Made by a program: the position numbers and the translations under genes | Source of the DNA: Knufia peltigerae | Taxonomy: Eukaryota; Ascomycota; Eurotiomycetes; Chaetothyriales; Trichomeriaceae | DNA length: 64,000 nucleotides | Direction: 5' to 3' | Assembly: GCA_030247855.1 (NCBI GenBank) | Contig: JAPDRN010000016.1 | Span: 248,001 to 312,000, forward strand | Shown: piece by piece, positions 1 to 11,510 of the stretch | Position numbering within the stretch: position 1 is the first letter of the stretch | Layout of the letters: the number at the start of each line of letters is the position of its first letter | The notes under the pieces: model-generated | What the model saw: the letters and a program-made list of their open reading frames with translations, nothing else | Database searches by the model: none | Told to the model about the DNA's origin: nothing

Positions 1-395
1 CATTCACAAACAGGCCTACGACAACAGATCAACTATGCAGTGCCCTTCTACAGACTCTTCACGGCCAGCTGTACCCATGAAATTCATGCCTGGTAAGCCC
101 TGCATATGCCCATTCGAGTGGTGACGTTTGCTGGCACTATGCTCACGCTATCCGTGAATGACGAATCGCTACCAATTGGGGTGAAGTCTCACAAAGCCGA
201 CCCTAGTATGCGATGCAGCAACGTAATGCTTCCCCTCTAATCCAGGCCAGTCAGCCAGAACTCTGTGACAACAGGCACCCCGGATCTAGACAGACCTCCT
301 GCCCCCAGGCATCATCGGCCTTAATGAAGCCTTCTGCAATTGTTTCATTCAATCCGTGCATGTCATTGTGTCTACTCGTAGCGGAATAACACACA
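1..395. other. Left edge, upstream of the carboxylesterase
   Basis: No gene can be supported. A plus-strand frame is open from the window edge to a TAA near 93 and could be the tail of a neighbouring gene, but 30 residues match nothing I know. The rest is promoter for the esterase. Confidence 0.4.
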
Positions 396-2182
396 ATGTC
401 ACTAAGTTGGCATATCATTCTCGTCTTTGCCGCCCTTGTTGTGGCTCAGTCTCCAGTGACTGTCCACGATGATGCACACAACCTGACATACATAGGTTAC
501 ACTGACCGCAATGTGGACAACTTTCAAGGCATCAGATATGGCAAAGATACTTCGGGCATGAGCCGGTTCAAACACCCTGAAGCATTCGCCTATCCGAATG
601 GAACCACTGTACAAGCAACCGCCGCAGGACCATCCTGCCCACAAAAGACGTTGCAATCCTTCGCCGGGCTGACTGTCAATGAAGGCGTGTATAACTTATC
701 TGAAGATTGCTTGAACTTGAGGATTGCAAGACCTTCGGGGGCGAAACAGAATGCAAACCTGCCGGTCCTAGTGTGGATTTACGGCGGTGGTGATGAATAT
801 GGTTCCACCAATTACTCACTATATGACCCAACTGCTCTTGTTATGGGAGCCAAAAGCAAAGGGACTCCGGTCATATTCGCGGCTATGAACTATCGAATGA
901 ACGTCTTTGGATTCGGGAATAGCCCTGCCCTTCGAGCGGAGAAATCTCTCAACTCAGGTTTGCTGGATCAGCGACTTGCACTCACGTGGATCCAACAGAA
1001 CATTGCAGTCTTTGGAGGGAACCCTAAAGAGGTCACGCTGTTCGGTCAAAGCGATGGTGGGACTGGGGTAGGGTTGCAAATCACTGCTTATGGCGGAAAA
1101 GGTTAAGTCAATATCCGCAACATCTGGGGTGGTACTAACCTACATTTGCAGGATCAATCCCTTTTCAGCGTGGGATAATGCAATCAGGTTCACCAGCGGC
1201 AGATCCAGGCGTCTCCGGCAATTTCACGGTCACCAGCACCAGCACCGTCGCTCGTCTCGCAGGGTGTACAAGCACGAACAGCTCGATGGCGTTGACCTGT
1301 CTTCGACAACTACCAATGCCAGCGCTACTGCAAGCTGTGCTGCAATACGAGAATATAACTGCCAACCAGACATCTCAGGACATCTTCTTTCCCACAATAG
1401 ATGGCGATTTCATACCTCAAGCACCCTCGGCTCTGTTGCGAAAAGGCCTGTTTCACAAAAATGTTTCCGTCATCGCAGGATGGAATTATAACGACGGTAG
1501 TATATTTGCGAGTCCTCTACTGAACACTTCCCAGGCGGTACAGGGTTATCTAGCTGCCTCTTATCCACACCTCAATGCCACAACAAAGAAGACCCTGATG
1601 TCTCTGTACCCTGTCAAAGACTTCCTGGCAACTGCGACTGCAGTACAAGCCTCGCCGTACTACCTTCAAGCGGCAGAAATCTATCGAGACGTGAATTTTG
1701 CGTGCCCGGCAATTGACGCCGCCCACCACATCGCTCAATACGGGGGGCATAGTTACTTGTACGAGCTGAACGAGACCACGTTTGGCGCTCTGTTGCAACT
1801 TTCTGGCGCAGGATTTGAAGGGGTAATACATGTTTCAGATGTTCCCTTCGTTTTCAACAACGCCAATATCGGGTTGGGTATCAATGCGGCACAAGAGGTG
1901 GTTCAAACGAGAATGTCAGGTAGCTGGGCACATTTTGCGTCAACGGGCAATCCGAGTGGCAATGCTTCCATCTCTTTGGCAGGTTGGGGACAAGCATACA
2001 ACAAGACCGAAGCATCCGTGAAGGGACAAGCTGTACAAAATGCGAGTGTGAGAGTCATCGGCGGACCAAATGCTGGGCAACACGAGTTCAATAAGAGTAG
2101 TAGTGTCGGAATTGAGTCTCAGTTGCTTGAGCGATGCGCGTTCATCAATTCTGAGGGCTTCTATGACCAGCTTCAAACATAG
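396..2182 (+). CDS. Secreted type-B carboxylesterase/lipase
   Basis: Two exons, 396-1101 and 1152-2182, are joined over a 50 nt intron (GTTAAG...TTGCAG) and give 578 residues, a normal size for fungal type-B esterases. Residues 1-17 form a hydrophobic signal peptide (MSLSWHIILVF...). Visible family marks are SEDCLNL, the oxyanion region WIYGGG and the nucleophile elbow GQSDGG with Ser about residue 219. GVIHVSDVPFVF carries the likely catalytic His. The acid position reads NYNDG, with Asp where many members have Glu. Many N-x-S/T sites fit a secreted glycoprotein. The joined junction reads GGKGSIPFQRGIMQSGSP, which is continuous with the family. It should hydrolyse carboxylic esters outside the cell; the natural substrate cannot be told. 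Fold and class are secure, specificity is not. Confidence 0.9.
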
Positions 2183-2455
2183 GCAGTCAATCTATTTTGT
2201 TTGTCGCAAATGCATTGTAAAGATTTTGGAACATACAGTACAGTCGTACAAGGGGAAGAGGATTGCGAAGGAGATCATGACTTGGGTAGTCTCAGCCTCG
2301 TCTGAAAACAACCGCAGCCTTGGCAAGCTAGAGCTGCAATTCTCCGCATCTGAATCCAAATGTTAAGCCCTTCGATAAAGTCAACGCGCCAGAAAACACT
2401 TGCCCAGTCTTCTAAAGACGAATTATACCTCCTACATATTCCAACAGCAGCGACA

Positions 2456-3193
2456 ATGTCCAAGGCAGACACAAGCGAGCCCTTTTATGTGCGCTACTAG
2501 TATGCGGTCCACTTCGTTTGGGGAGAGGGAAAATACTGACGAGCGGCAGTTCTGGCCATTCTGGTCGATTTGGTCATGAATTCTTAGGTATCGATCACCA
2601 GTACGGTCATGGCATCTCGGACGTCTACTAATGCCTTTGTCACAGAGTTCGACTTCCGGGTAATTGGTGATGGAAGAAGCGCAGTGGCAAGATATGCCAA
2701 CAACTCCAACTACCGCAACGATTCCCTTATTCGCAAAGAGAGTATGATGCCCTTACCCTCGGCTCGGATCCAGCCTGACGAAGTGCAATAGTGTCGGTCA
2801 GCGCACTCCTGATTTCTGAGATCAAGCGCATCATCAAAGACAGCGAGATCATGAAGGAAGATGATTCGCGATGGCCTCAAAAGAACAAGGACGGAAGACA
2901 AGAGTTGGAAATTCGAGTCGGAAGCGACCATATACAATTTGAGGTATGTCCAAAATGCAACGAGAGTGGAATACACAATTGATCGCCCTATCTAGACAGC
3001 AAAGATTGGATCACTGGGCGATGTGACGGACTCTGCAGACCCGGAAGGATTGAGAGTGTTTTATTACCTAGTGCAGGATCTTAAGGCTCTGGTATTCTCG
3101 TTAATTTCGCTGCACTTCAAGGTATGTCGGCACTGTTTAATGTGATATCTTCAGGCCAGGACTAACTCTTCTCGTTAGATCAAGCCCATCTAG
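2456..3193 (+). CDS. mago: Mago nashi homolog, exon junction complex subunit
   Basis: Six exons (2456-2499, 2550-2587, 2646-2741, 2792-2943, 2996-3121, 3179-3193) give 156 residues. Each intron is 50-58 nt with GT-AG ends. The assembled protein matches Mago nashi along its length: PFYVRYYSGHSGRFGHEFLE, RYANNSNYRND, RIIKDSEIMKEDD, GRQELEI, DPEGLRVFYYLVQDLK and the terminal HFKIKPI. Mago binds Y14 (RBM8A) and sits in the exon junction complex on spliced mRNA, affecting mRNA localisation and decay. The last exon is only 15 nt and encodes IKPI plus stop; two others are 38 and 44 nt. Single-frame ORF calling shows only two short fragments, so the gene is easily missed. Identity is very secure; the N-terminal six residues are the least certain part. 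Confidence 0.95.
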
Positions 3194-3897
3194 AACGATC
3201 CAGGCGAATACGATCATGTTGTCGACCCGATCTCTCGAAACGTCGCAACACTACCACGCGTCAGCGCCCTCGCCTTCGTGGCGTTGTTCTTCACGGCATC
3301 AAGAAGTGGCTCTTGAAGAAGATGTATCTGGTGAATCTGCGACAGAAGTAGGTCAAATATGTAGCCGATTTCTGATCGAAGCGCGCCACCCATGGACGTG
3401 GGGGATGGACGGATGCTCGCCTCATCGTGACTGAGCATGGAGGCTGTTGACAAATGCAAAGAATCATAAGGTGGTTTTGGAGGTTGCATCAAGCTGATGA
3501 GGCTGAAATATTCCCAAACATGATCCGGATGGCGGTCATACCATTCATTCCTTGTATAGGACTGTTTCGCTATTGCGATGGGTGGACTATTGTTACCCCG
3601 CAAAGACCCAGATCATTCCGGGCCGGCTTCGGGGGTCGAGGCTGGTTATGTCAGGATTCTTGCTATGGCCTCAACCCGTCCGTTTCCACCGACTTAGCAG
3701 TACTTGTATCTCTCCACGCCAATTCATCATCACATCATTTCACTTATTCGTGCCATTTCCCCTACTATGGCAACCATTTGAATTTACTTGACCTCCCTTC
3801 CTCGTATACTGTCGCAAACCACTCCGTCCGCCCGTCCTCTTTTTTGCTTACTTGGTCACGCGGCCCTTATGATATCTCAGCGCCTCCTCCCCATTCA

Positions 3898-5164
3898 ATG
3901 CCGTCTCATGCACCGGATAGGTCCAGCGCCCGTAATCACCTCGAAGCCGACCAGGCAAATGTCGCATGCCCTGCACCACTAACGCCGCCGTCCGAAACCG
4001 ATGAAGATCAAGCCTTAGACCTAAGGACCATCCGACAAAGGGCGGCGAGCAGTCATGGAATCACGCGGACGGTCGAACGTGACAATACTGCTGCGGGCAT
4101 GTCATTAATGCAAGAGGACAGTATATACGCTTTCGCGGAAGCATACGAAGAGAAGATGCCTCCGCAAGCCCAACACGGGAGCGCCGCTGCGATAAGCGAG
4201 GATCACGACATTAAAATGGATGACGAGTCGTCGATAAATGGTCATACTGGCGGGCCTGGAATCGACCTGAGCAGAAGTGTCAATGTGACGCCAGTGTCTA
4301 CAGACGACGCGGACGCCACTTCCCGAGCAGCCGCAGCAGCGAGCGATGCCACGACAGCATCACCCCGGCCCAACCCATCGCTGGAAGAACAAGGGCAAAG
4401 GCTTGCCCACGATAAAGCAGGAGTTTCGTCCATCGACCAGAAACTTGACTGGTCAGACACTTCAAAGGCATGGGAGTTCTCGAGGAAGCGATTACGGCCT
4501 CAGTATCCCTCGTCTACTTTTCAACCATACTCGAAGTTCAAGGGAACACAACAATCCGACCGGCAGATTTACAACGTCGAAGTAACTATATTGACTGTCG
4601 ACATTGAGCAGTCGACCATGTCGGGTTATTTACAAATTTGCGGACTAACCCCCGACCATCCGACCCTGACGACATTCTTCACGGGAGAAATCATCGGCGG
4701 GCCTGAGCAGAAGTACAGCTTCAGAACACGAGATCCGGCGTGGGGTGCCAGTGACAAAACCGATCTCACTCACTGGGCGAGGTTCCCTGCCTGGAGACCG
4801 CTCAGTCTTCAGGCCAAGCGGAACATCAATTTCGTGTACCCATTGAATGACGAGAATTGGTGGCAGCAAGACTACATTTTCATGCGATGGAAGGAGCACT
4901 TTCTGGTGCCGGACTACAAGCTGAAAAGCATCCAAGGGGCCAGTTTTGAAGGCTTCTATTACATTTGTTTCAATCAAGTCGAGGGGAGGGTCAGTGGAAT
5001 ATATTTCCACTCGAAGAGCGAGAAGTGAGTATTGACCAACTTTTGGGATTGTGGTTCGTTGTCGCTAACTAGGAAGAAACAGGTATCAACAACTCGAATT
5101 AAAGCACGAAGGCAAGCAAGGCGTTTGGGGGAAAGGCGTGTGTCCATCGATTGAATTTCGATGA
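3898..5164 (+). CDS. gid4: Vid24/GID4 family protein, GID ubiquitin-ligase substrate receptor
   Basis: Exons 3898-5024 and 5083-5164 (58 nt intron, GTGAGT...AACAG) encode 402 residues. The N-terminal half is disordered and rich in Ser, Ala and acidic residues. The C-terminal half is the Vid24 beta-barrel domain: YNVEVTILTVDIEQSTMSGYLQICGLT, FFTGEIIGG, HWARFPAW, INFVYPLNDENWWQQDYIFMRWKEHFLVPDY and GASFEGFYYICFNQ, ending SGIYFHSKSEKYQQLELKH across the splice. In yeast this protein recognises N-terminal-proline gluconeogenic enzymes for the GID E3 ligase and was first described in vacuolar import and degradation. The reading frame stays open upstream to about 3454, but that stretch reads like pyrimidine-rich 5' UTR, so I start at the ATG at 3898. 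It lies 0.7 kb downstream of mago on the same strand. Confidence 0.9.
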
Positions 5165-6142
5165 TTACGACGACGACGAGTGGACATTGTTTTTTTTACT
5201 GTATAGTGTTTGTACATGACATGGGTGGAAGCCAGTTCTAACCAGTTTCTAAGAGACCTACAATTGTAATTTTTTTCGTATGATGATGATTAGCAATATT
5301 TTAGGACTGAATTTGAGATTCTTCCCACCTCGTCGCCCACGGGATACTTGATTGAGAGATCGATGCGAGTACGTTGAAGAGGACAGCGAAAAGTACGGAG
5401 AACCCTGGGCAGGATTCGTAATCTTACAGGTGAGACGAGGCAGTCAAAGGAGAAGACTTAGGTTGGTACAGCAGTGACAGACATGCTTCTAGTAGATGGC
5501 CAGTATGAGTTTTCTAAAAAATCTCTCAGATGGAGAACGGCCGCGGCACAGTAAAAGAAGGGTATTTGCAATTAATGAATGAGTGACCTTTGCATGTGAG
5601 AAACAGTGCGTTTACCGAGACCAGGGAGCCTTGTTAGGCGGTTGGTTGGCGATTTACTCGATCGCGACCCTTGATTGATAATGATGATGATGATGATACT
5701 CCGTAATGGTGAGGAAGATAATGATGATCCAAGCCCATTACGACTACTTCATACCTAGAGTCTATCTACCCCATCCATATCATACTTCCTGATCCTGTTG
5801 TCTTCTGTACAGTAATTACTTGTTTCTTCCTTGACAACGACAAGCGACAACCAGTGCTGCGACTCTATAATCCGTATGCTGCCACTGCTGACGAATCTCC
5901 TTTGACACTCGTTGTGGCTTGGATTGTTGTGGACTTTTTGCCGGTCCGGCCTCTTCGTTCTGTGAACAGAGAGTTCGTTGGACTACCCATAGTCGGTCGC
6001 ATCTTCCAACCACCAATTCACTTCCCCAGCGTTACAAGCGACACAATGCTTTGATGAATATTGATAATTTTTGTCGAAAGAAGAACTCTTTGTACAGGAG
6101 CAAGGCCACCACTACATACATTATACAACATGATCTAAAATC
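5165..6142. other. Intergenic region between Vid24 and UBTD genes
   Basis: Contains the 3' end region of the Vid24 gene, an ATG/ATGATG microsatellite (about 5678-5697) directly followed by one TACTCCGTA copy (5697-5705), and the UBTD promoter. Only short unsupported frames occur. Confidence 0.5.
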
Positions 6143-7320
6143 ATGGTGAGTGTAGCCCTCCTCGGCGACGACGACGACGCAGTAACAAATCCCCGGCCTT
6201 TGTGGACGTCGGAGCCCCTCACAATCGCGACCACGACTGACCTCTTTTTTTTGCTACCACCAGGGTTGTTGTTCATCGCGACCTGACAACTCTGAAAGCC
6301 CTCAACATGGGCGAGCCATTGCGCCCCCTCCAGTCCGACACACTTCCCCTCAGGCCATAACCTCGCAGACGGCGATTAACAGCTCGACGCAAGACCAACA
6401 TGGTAGCAATTCCCTTGCGCCCCCGTCGGGCCTCTCCATTCCACAAAGTGAGACATCTCACTCTGCCCTCTCCACGCCTAGACATTCGGTCCAAAACCAT
6501 CGGTCACAGCCTGGCCGGTCACTTTCGCTGGCAGAACACTACAACCTCCCTCTCCAACCTCCCAAGCCTTGGACGGGTAAAGATAGGACGTGGACACGCA
6601 CGCGACTCCAGCGAGAAAGATACGAGTTCTTCGAGACGAGAGTGACAGGGAGAACCGAGATTTGGGAAGGTCTCAAACAAGCCATCGAGTGTCTCCGCGA
6701 AGGGGATTTGGCAGACGCACAAGGGATCCTCGACGCACTAGAAGTTACACTCCCGACCGGTCGTCTGGAAGAAGGAGCGTACGATTCACAAGGAAGCCTT
6801 TACAAAATACCGCAAGCCGTGATATCTGATCCCACGGACGTGATTGAGGATATTGCAGACATGGACAGTCAAACCGTCTCCGGACCCGCCGACTCTGACA
6901 CCCTAGCTGCGAAACTCGAGGCCACCGAGGATACGAAGATGGAAGATGTTTCTCAGTCACAAATCGACACAGAAAAGACCAAGGAGGTGAAAGGCAAGGC
7001 GGTCGTCGATAAGGACGCTGTTAACGTGCGCTGTCGATTGAGCGATCGTGGCGGACCGGACGTTGTCATCCCTCTCGGTAAGACACAGCGAGTTGGATTG
7101 TTGGCGGAGAGGATCAGAGAGGAAACTGAGGTTAGTGTGGTTATTTTCTCAGGAAAAGTCTGACCGCGTTGCTGACTTGTTGATATAGATACCCAAACCA
7201 GCTCGAATTCGTATCGCATATCTCGGCAAAATTCTCGATGACAAACTCAATCTTCCCGAACAAGGTTGGAAAGAAGGTCACATCATACAGGCATTGGTGG
7301 TGGGTCGATTTGCGACCTGA
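6143..7320 (+). CDS. UBTD-type ubiquitin domain-containing protein with N-terminal acylation signal
   Basis: Exons 6143-6145, 6264-7130 and 7189-7320 encode 333 residues. Exon 1 is the ATG alone, followed directly by GTGAGT. Splicing over the 118 nt intron gives MGCCSSRPDNS, a classic myristoylation (Gly2) plus palmitoylation (Cys3, Cys4) signal, as in animal UBTD1/2. Residues 10-130 are low-complexity Ser/Pro/Gln. The UBTD N-terminal domain follows (RTEIWEGLKQAIECLREGDLADAQGILDALEVTLPTGRL, YDSQGSLYKIP). A C-terminal ubiquitin-like domain (VNVRCRLSDRGGPDVVIPL...IRIAYLGKILDDKLNLPEQGWKEGHIIQALVV) crosses the last intron. Animal relatives act with E2 enzymes in ubiquitin signalling; the fungal role is not established. 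Membrane attachment is inferred from the N-terminus only. Confidence 0.88.
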
Positions 7321-7860
7321 AGTCGTCCTCGATCGCCCAGCGATGTTCATGCCCCCGAGTTGTCGAAGCCGTCATTGATCAGACGTGAAAGAAAGGGCAA
7401 ACCGATCAAGCATGCATGAATATCTGCTCATCACCACCAACGTGTGTCTTTTGATTGCGAATTACTGGTTTCTTTCGGCCTTGGGTCCAGTCCTGGAGTT
7501 TCAGTTTCTATGGTCGAAGATAGTTCAAAGCCAACCGTGATTTTCAAATACCCTTGCACAATCAACAAACTAATGATGAGGGGGATTTCTGAATGGCAGG
7601 AATTGAACAGGGCGTTACTCGGATGAATGGGAGTATTGAAGAGATGAGTGTGGAAGGGACCTCGGGGAGTTTTTCTGGTCTCATCAAAGTCCTACGATAC
7701 GATACCCATTCTACTACTACTCCTGCAGGCGTGAGTTCAAATTGGTTCAAGTTGGTATGCAACATTACTGCATTCAAAAAATCATTTTGCAACAAAACAA
7801 AAGGTTTCATTTCGTTCATAACCCGACTAATTACAGATGATGATTCCTCACAACATAGGC
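7321..7860. other. Intergenic region ending at the transporter remnant
   Basis: Downstream region of the UBTD gene. The missing N-terminal half of the transporter should lie here if it had only decayed, but no frame shows membrane-helix sequence of that family. Its loss therefore looks like a deletion or rearrangement. Confidence 0.5.
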
Positions 7861-7910
7861 TTTTTCTTTTTCTTTTTCTTTTTCTTTTTGTGTGTGTGTG
7901 TGTGTGTGTG
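7861..7910. repeat. T5C and TG microsatellites
   Basis: About five TTTTTC units (7861-7889) run straight into about ten TG units (7890-7910). They sit exactly at the left border of the transporter remnant. Confidence 0.95.
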
Positions 7911-7916
7911 CTTCAG

Positions 7917-8560
7917 CTAATCTACAGACCATCCTCTTGGGTATTCCGCGATACAGTCTGATCGTCATCCTTCTTTGTCTCGTCGCTTTCATCACCACCA
8001 AATTCCCCGGCATGAGACCGTACTGTATCATTGCTCCCACCGTGTCGCCATTCTGCGGTCTTTTGATGATGTCGCTACTCCCGCAAACTGAGGCGTACAA
8101 GTGGCCGCGGTGGGGAGGGTATTTCATGACGCTGACCTTCACGATCGCCTTTTACGTCTCATGGACGTTGCTGCCGTCGAGACATCGCAGGTCGCACCAA
8201 GCGGACCCTCGTTGCCTCGGGCACCTTCATTGGATATTGTGTCGGCAATATTGTGGGCTCGCAGACATTCCGCGCCTGGGATGCGCCTCGCTATATTCAC
8301 GGCACCGCCGGCTGTGCTGTTTGCATAGGGGCTCAGTTCATCAATGCGGCCATCTGGCGAACAACCCTTGCGCTGCGCAATCGTCGACGGATCAAACACA
8401 TGCAGGAGCAGACCATCTCCGACGATGAGAGAGTCTCACGTGGCAAAGATTTCGGTGAACAGGACTGTACAGACAAGGAAAATCCATATGTAAGTCGTCC
8501 ACCATGCAGCCTCGTCGAAGGATTTAGACTAATGCACAAGAGTTTCTGTACACACTTTGA
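7917..8560 (+). pseudogene. Truncated, frameshifted Dal5-type (allantoate permease) MFS transporter
   Basis: Only the C-terminal part of a Dal5/allantoate-permease-like MFS transporter is present. One frame (7917 to about 8180) reads LQTILLGIPRYSLIVILLCLVAFITTKFPGMRPYCIIAP and onward through three or four membrane segments. A second frame (about 8184-8489) continues with IAGRTKRTLVASGTFIGYCVGNIVGSQTFRAWDAPRY, the hallmark segment of this family, and a last helix. The two halves are out of frame around 8175-8190. A 53 nt intron (8490-8542) and a short final exon FLYTL-stop still look correct, so the 3' end is original. The first seven or eight helices are absent; the remnant begins right after T5C and TG microsatellites (7861-7910). 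It cannot make a working transporter. Family members carry allantoate, ureidosuccinate or other small anions; the original substrate is unknown. Confidence 0.8.
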
Positions 8561-8976
8561 TTGGGTTCGTCTCGTAAACTCGGGCAACCTAGCTTTTTGC
8601 TCGAGCTTGGAGGCTGGCTGGGATCCAAATAGGAATGTGGCGGACTCAATGTCCTTGAAATAGGGTCTAGTGTGCTTGAAAAGCGAGTGCTCCTCAAGGA
8701 TATATATCTACAGCTGTGTGGCGACACAGTCAAAACACAATCTTTCTCGTAATGCTCTTGCTCTGACGTAGCTCTCGATAACTCTTGCATGAAATCCCTG
8801 CAAGCAGCCGGTCAGAAAAGGAATATGCCTCCACATGTTCTTACGCCTCGACTTCCTGCCCCAAGTCTCAACCCAAGAGGTATCATTCTCAATCTCACCA
8901 GCGATCAAAGTTGCCACCGTAATTGACCCTATCACATACAGATACATGCACGTATCAGGCAAATTTTGACCCTATT
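8561..8976. other. Convergent spacer, transporter remnant and first regulator
   Basis: Two 3' ends meet here. I see no coding frame with support and no strong repeat. Confidence 0.5.
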
Positions 8977-11183
8977 TCACACAACCATGCCACGACGGAT
9001 GAGCTCTCTGTTCAGTTGTTTGAACAGTTCCTCATACACCGTCAAAAGTCCGGCCATCCCCGGCCAGCGATCTGCGCACCAGCGCAGCAGCATTAAACAA
9101 ACTGGTGAAATGTCGATAAAGGAACCGTAGTCAAGTACTTGCTGCGGTGTTTGGTGCGGATCTGCACTTTCTATTGGTGTGCAATCTTCATGCCACCGAC
9201 GAAAACACCATACTTTGCGTATGCGCCCGTCTAGGGCGACAAGAACGTGGCCTACGAGCGTGCTGGTCGCCAACCACATGTACTGTGCAGATAGAAAGGT
9301 GAGCGGATACGAGCCTAGTAATGACCCATCGTGTGCCCGGATCAGGCGCTCGTAGGCGTGTACAAGATCACATGCCGCCCAATAACTGTCAGCAACGATG
9401 ACGCATTGCTCCGGAGATACTTGACCCGGCCCGGCCTGTTCCTGTGTAACCCCTTCGTCGGGTCCAACCCTTCCCAATTGCGTACTCCGAAGGGCCCGTA
9501 GCAGCAAGGTCTGGAACAGAAAGCAGATTGTCTGATTGTAGCCCTGGACACACGTTATGGTCGAAAAGCCAGCAAAATCATCGCTGACAAGCAGATCACG
9601 GCGCCACGATTGAATCGCAGCATATTGTTCGCATAACCATGGTGCTTCCATCACATATGCAGGCGTGATTGGTGGCACATACATGGCACGGTAGATCATG
9701 GAGCGAAGATAGACTAGTCGATAGTGATGCGCGAACGCCGCAGCCTGTAAGTGTGTCTGCTCGGTAGCTTGTGGCGCATCGCGTTGGTCAGGATTGCTTT
9801 CGTCCACGCTATTGCAGGTGCCGTTGTCGAATCTTGCATCGCGCATGTTGGAGGCCCGCTGTGATGCCTCCGAAGAAATTTTTGACACCTCAGGCGTACA
9901 GGCGCTTGGGTAGCTGGCGGTAATAATCGATTCCGGAATGTCGGATGCCCGTCCAAACATTTGACCCATGATGCGCTCAAGAGCATACAAAGCCCAAAAT
10001 GTCAAGTGCCGTGATTGTGGACGCTTGCTAGAGGCGGCGCTGCTTGCAGGCGGCATTGTTGATGAGGATTCACTGTCCGCTGAAGTGTTGGGTGTATCGG
10101 AATCTTCTTTATGGTATCCAAGTTCCATTGCTAGTCGACAGGCATATTCGAGGAGACGCCATATTTCGCCCTTGCGGGGATAGAAGAGACAAAATATGAT
10201 CAATAGCAGCAAGGCCTGCAACGACGCAGGCGATGCTTCAGATGTTACTTCCTCGACGCAACCTAGCGCGTCTTGATAATATGCTAGACTCTCAGCAACG
10301 CGAGAAGGACGATGACGGGCTTGGATAGCGCATGCTGTAGCGCATACAAGGGAGATGCGGAAAAACCGGCGAGCTGTTTCTCCTTCGAGTTTCTGGCTCG
10401 AATATTGAGCCCGATTCCGTACTTGGAAGTAGGTCGGCAAGTCATTGAAGATGGTTGTTTCGTCAATGAGCACGTAAATGGTGTTCAGTGTGCGCATGTA
10501 GAAACGGACAAGCTCTGATACGTCAGCTTCAGGAGCAGCTGTCATTTGCCGGTCTAAAGTGTCAACATCGGGCGGATCAGGTCTACAGGACCCTGTAGAC
10601 GCATTTGCCGAGGTTAAAAATCCCTTCAGGCTGGCATGTTGCAAGATCTGAACGACAAGAGCAAATACAGAGCTCGCACCCCAATACTGAGTCTTTGGCT
10701 CGGGTACCGTGAGCTGTATGATGACATCGAAGGAGAAGTCTTCCGAACTTGACGGTGGCTTTGACTGATCAGAGGCGGTCTCTGGTAGGATGGCCTCGAC
10801 GGGTTCTAAAGAGAAGGCATCGTCTGTAAGAAGACTTTCGGGTGCGATGTTGGAGGATTGCCTTGCGGCGGATTGCAATCGTTCAAGCCGAACCAGCAGC
10901 GATTGGACGTGACTTCGCTTGAAGTTTAGTCTTCCTCTCTTTCGACAATACGGCCACCAGGGAGTGACGAGAAATCTTCTCACCTTCTCGAGATGGGCTG
11001 TTTTGATGCAGCATCGATGAAGTTACAGTCCTCGTCTGCTTTCTCGCACCTTCGACAGCGTGGCAAATGTGTGTCGCACTTCTTTCGGAGGCGCCGACAG
11101 CGGCGGCACGATGGAAGATGTCGTTGGATAATCTCAGCATTCATCGTTGGGACTGACGAGGAGACTGTGGATGTACGGTCCAT
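8977..11183 (-). CDS. Zn2Cys6 transcription factor with fungal-specific regulatory domain
   Basis: Exon 1 (11183-10984) and exon 2 (10936-8977) join over a 47 nt intron to 719 residues; an acceptor 6 nt further in is equally in frame. The DNA-binding cluster has Cys at about residues 26, 29, 36, 43, 46 and 53 (CRRCRRLRKKC...CRRCEKADEDC). A basic/heptad linker follows (KRSHVQSLLVRLERLQSA). The middle region has the marks of the fungal transcription factor domain, for example LALLLLIIFCLFYPRKGEIWRLLEYACRLAMELGYH-type text, and a Ser/Gln-rich insert. No stop or frame break is seen. It lies tail to tail with the transporter remnant and directly downstream of a second regulator, inside the decayed amine island, so it may once have controlled those genes. 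Start at 11183 is chosen for cluster position; an upstream in-frame ATG at 11264 exists. Confidence 0.85.
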
Positions 11184-11510
11184 GACCTTGGGGGAAAACA
11201 ATAACGTTTGACGTTTCCAAAAGAGAAATGGCCCAGAAATACGGAGCACGGAGTACTGGCCCACTTTTGGCGGGTGGAGTTGTGATTCTTTATCCGCTCG
11301 AATGCCTGTGGTCCGTGACCGTGGCTAAGAATGGAATGAATACCTAGATACAACACGCCCGTCTGGAGCCCTGCGAGCTGAGCTTCAAAGAATTTACGAA
11401 GCCACATATCTTAACGATGCCTTTAGTTGTGCAGATTTCTACGGTTACTGTCCTCCGCAAAATCACTGGGACACACACTCTATTTCTCTGTATTCGGGCT
11501 ACCGAGGGAT

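Noticed and set aside
1..93. Open frame from the window edge, possible 3' end of a neighbour
   Set aside because: Thirty residues without recognisable similarity; cannot be supported.
3214..3603. Minus-strand frame of 129 codons between mago and Vid24
   Set aside because: Does not resemble a protein family and sits in the leader region of Vid24.
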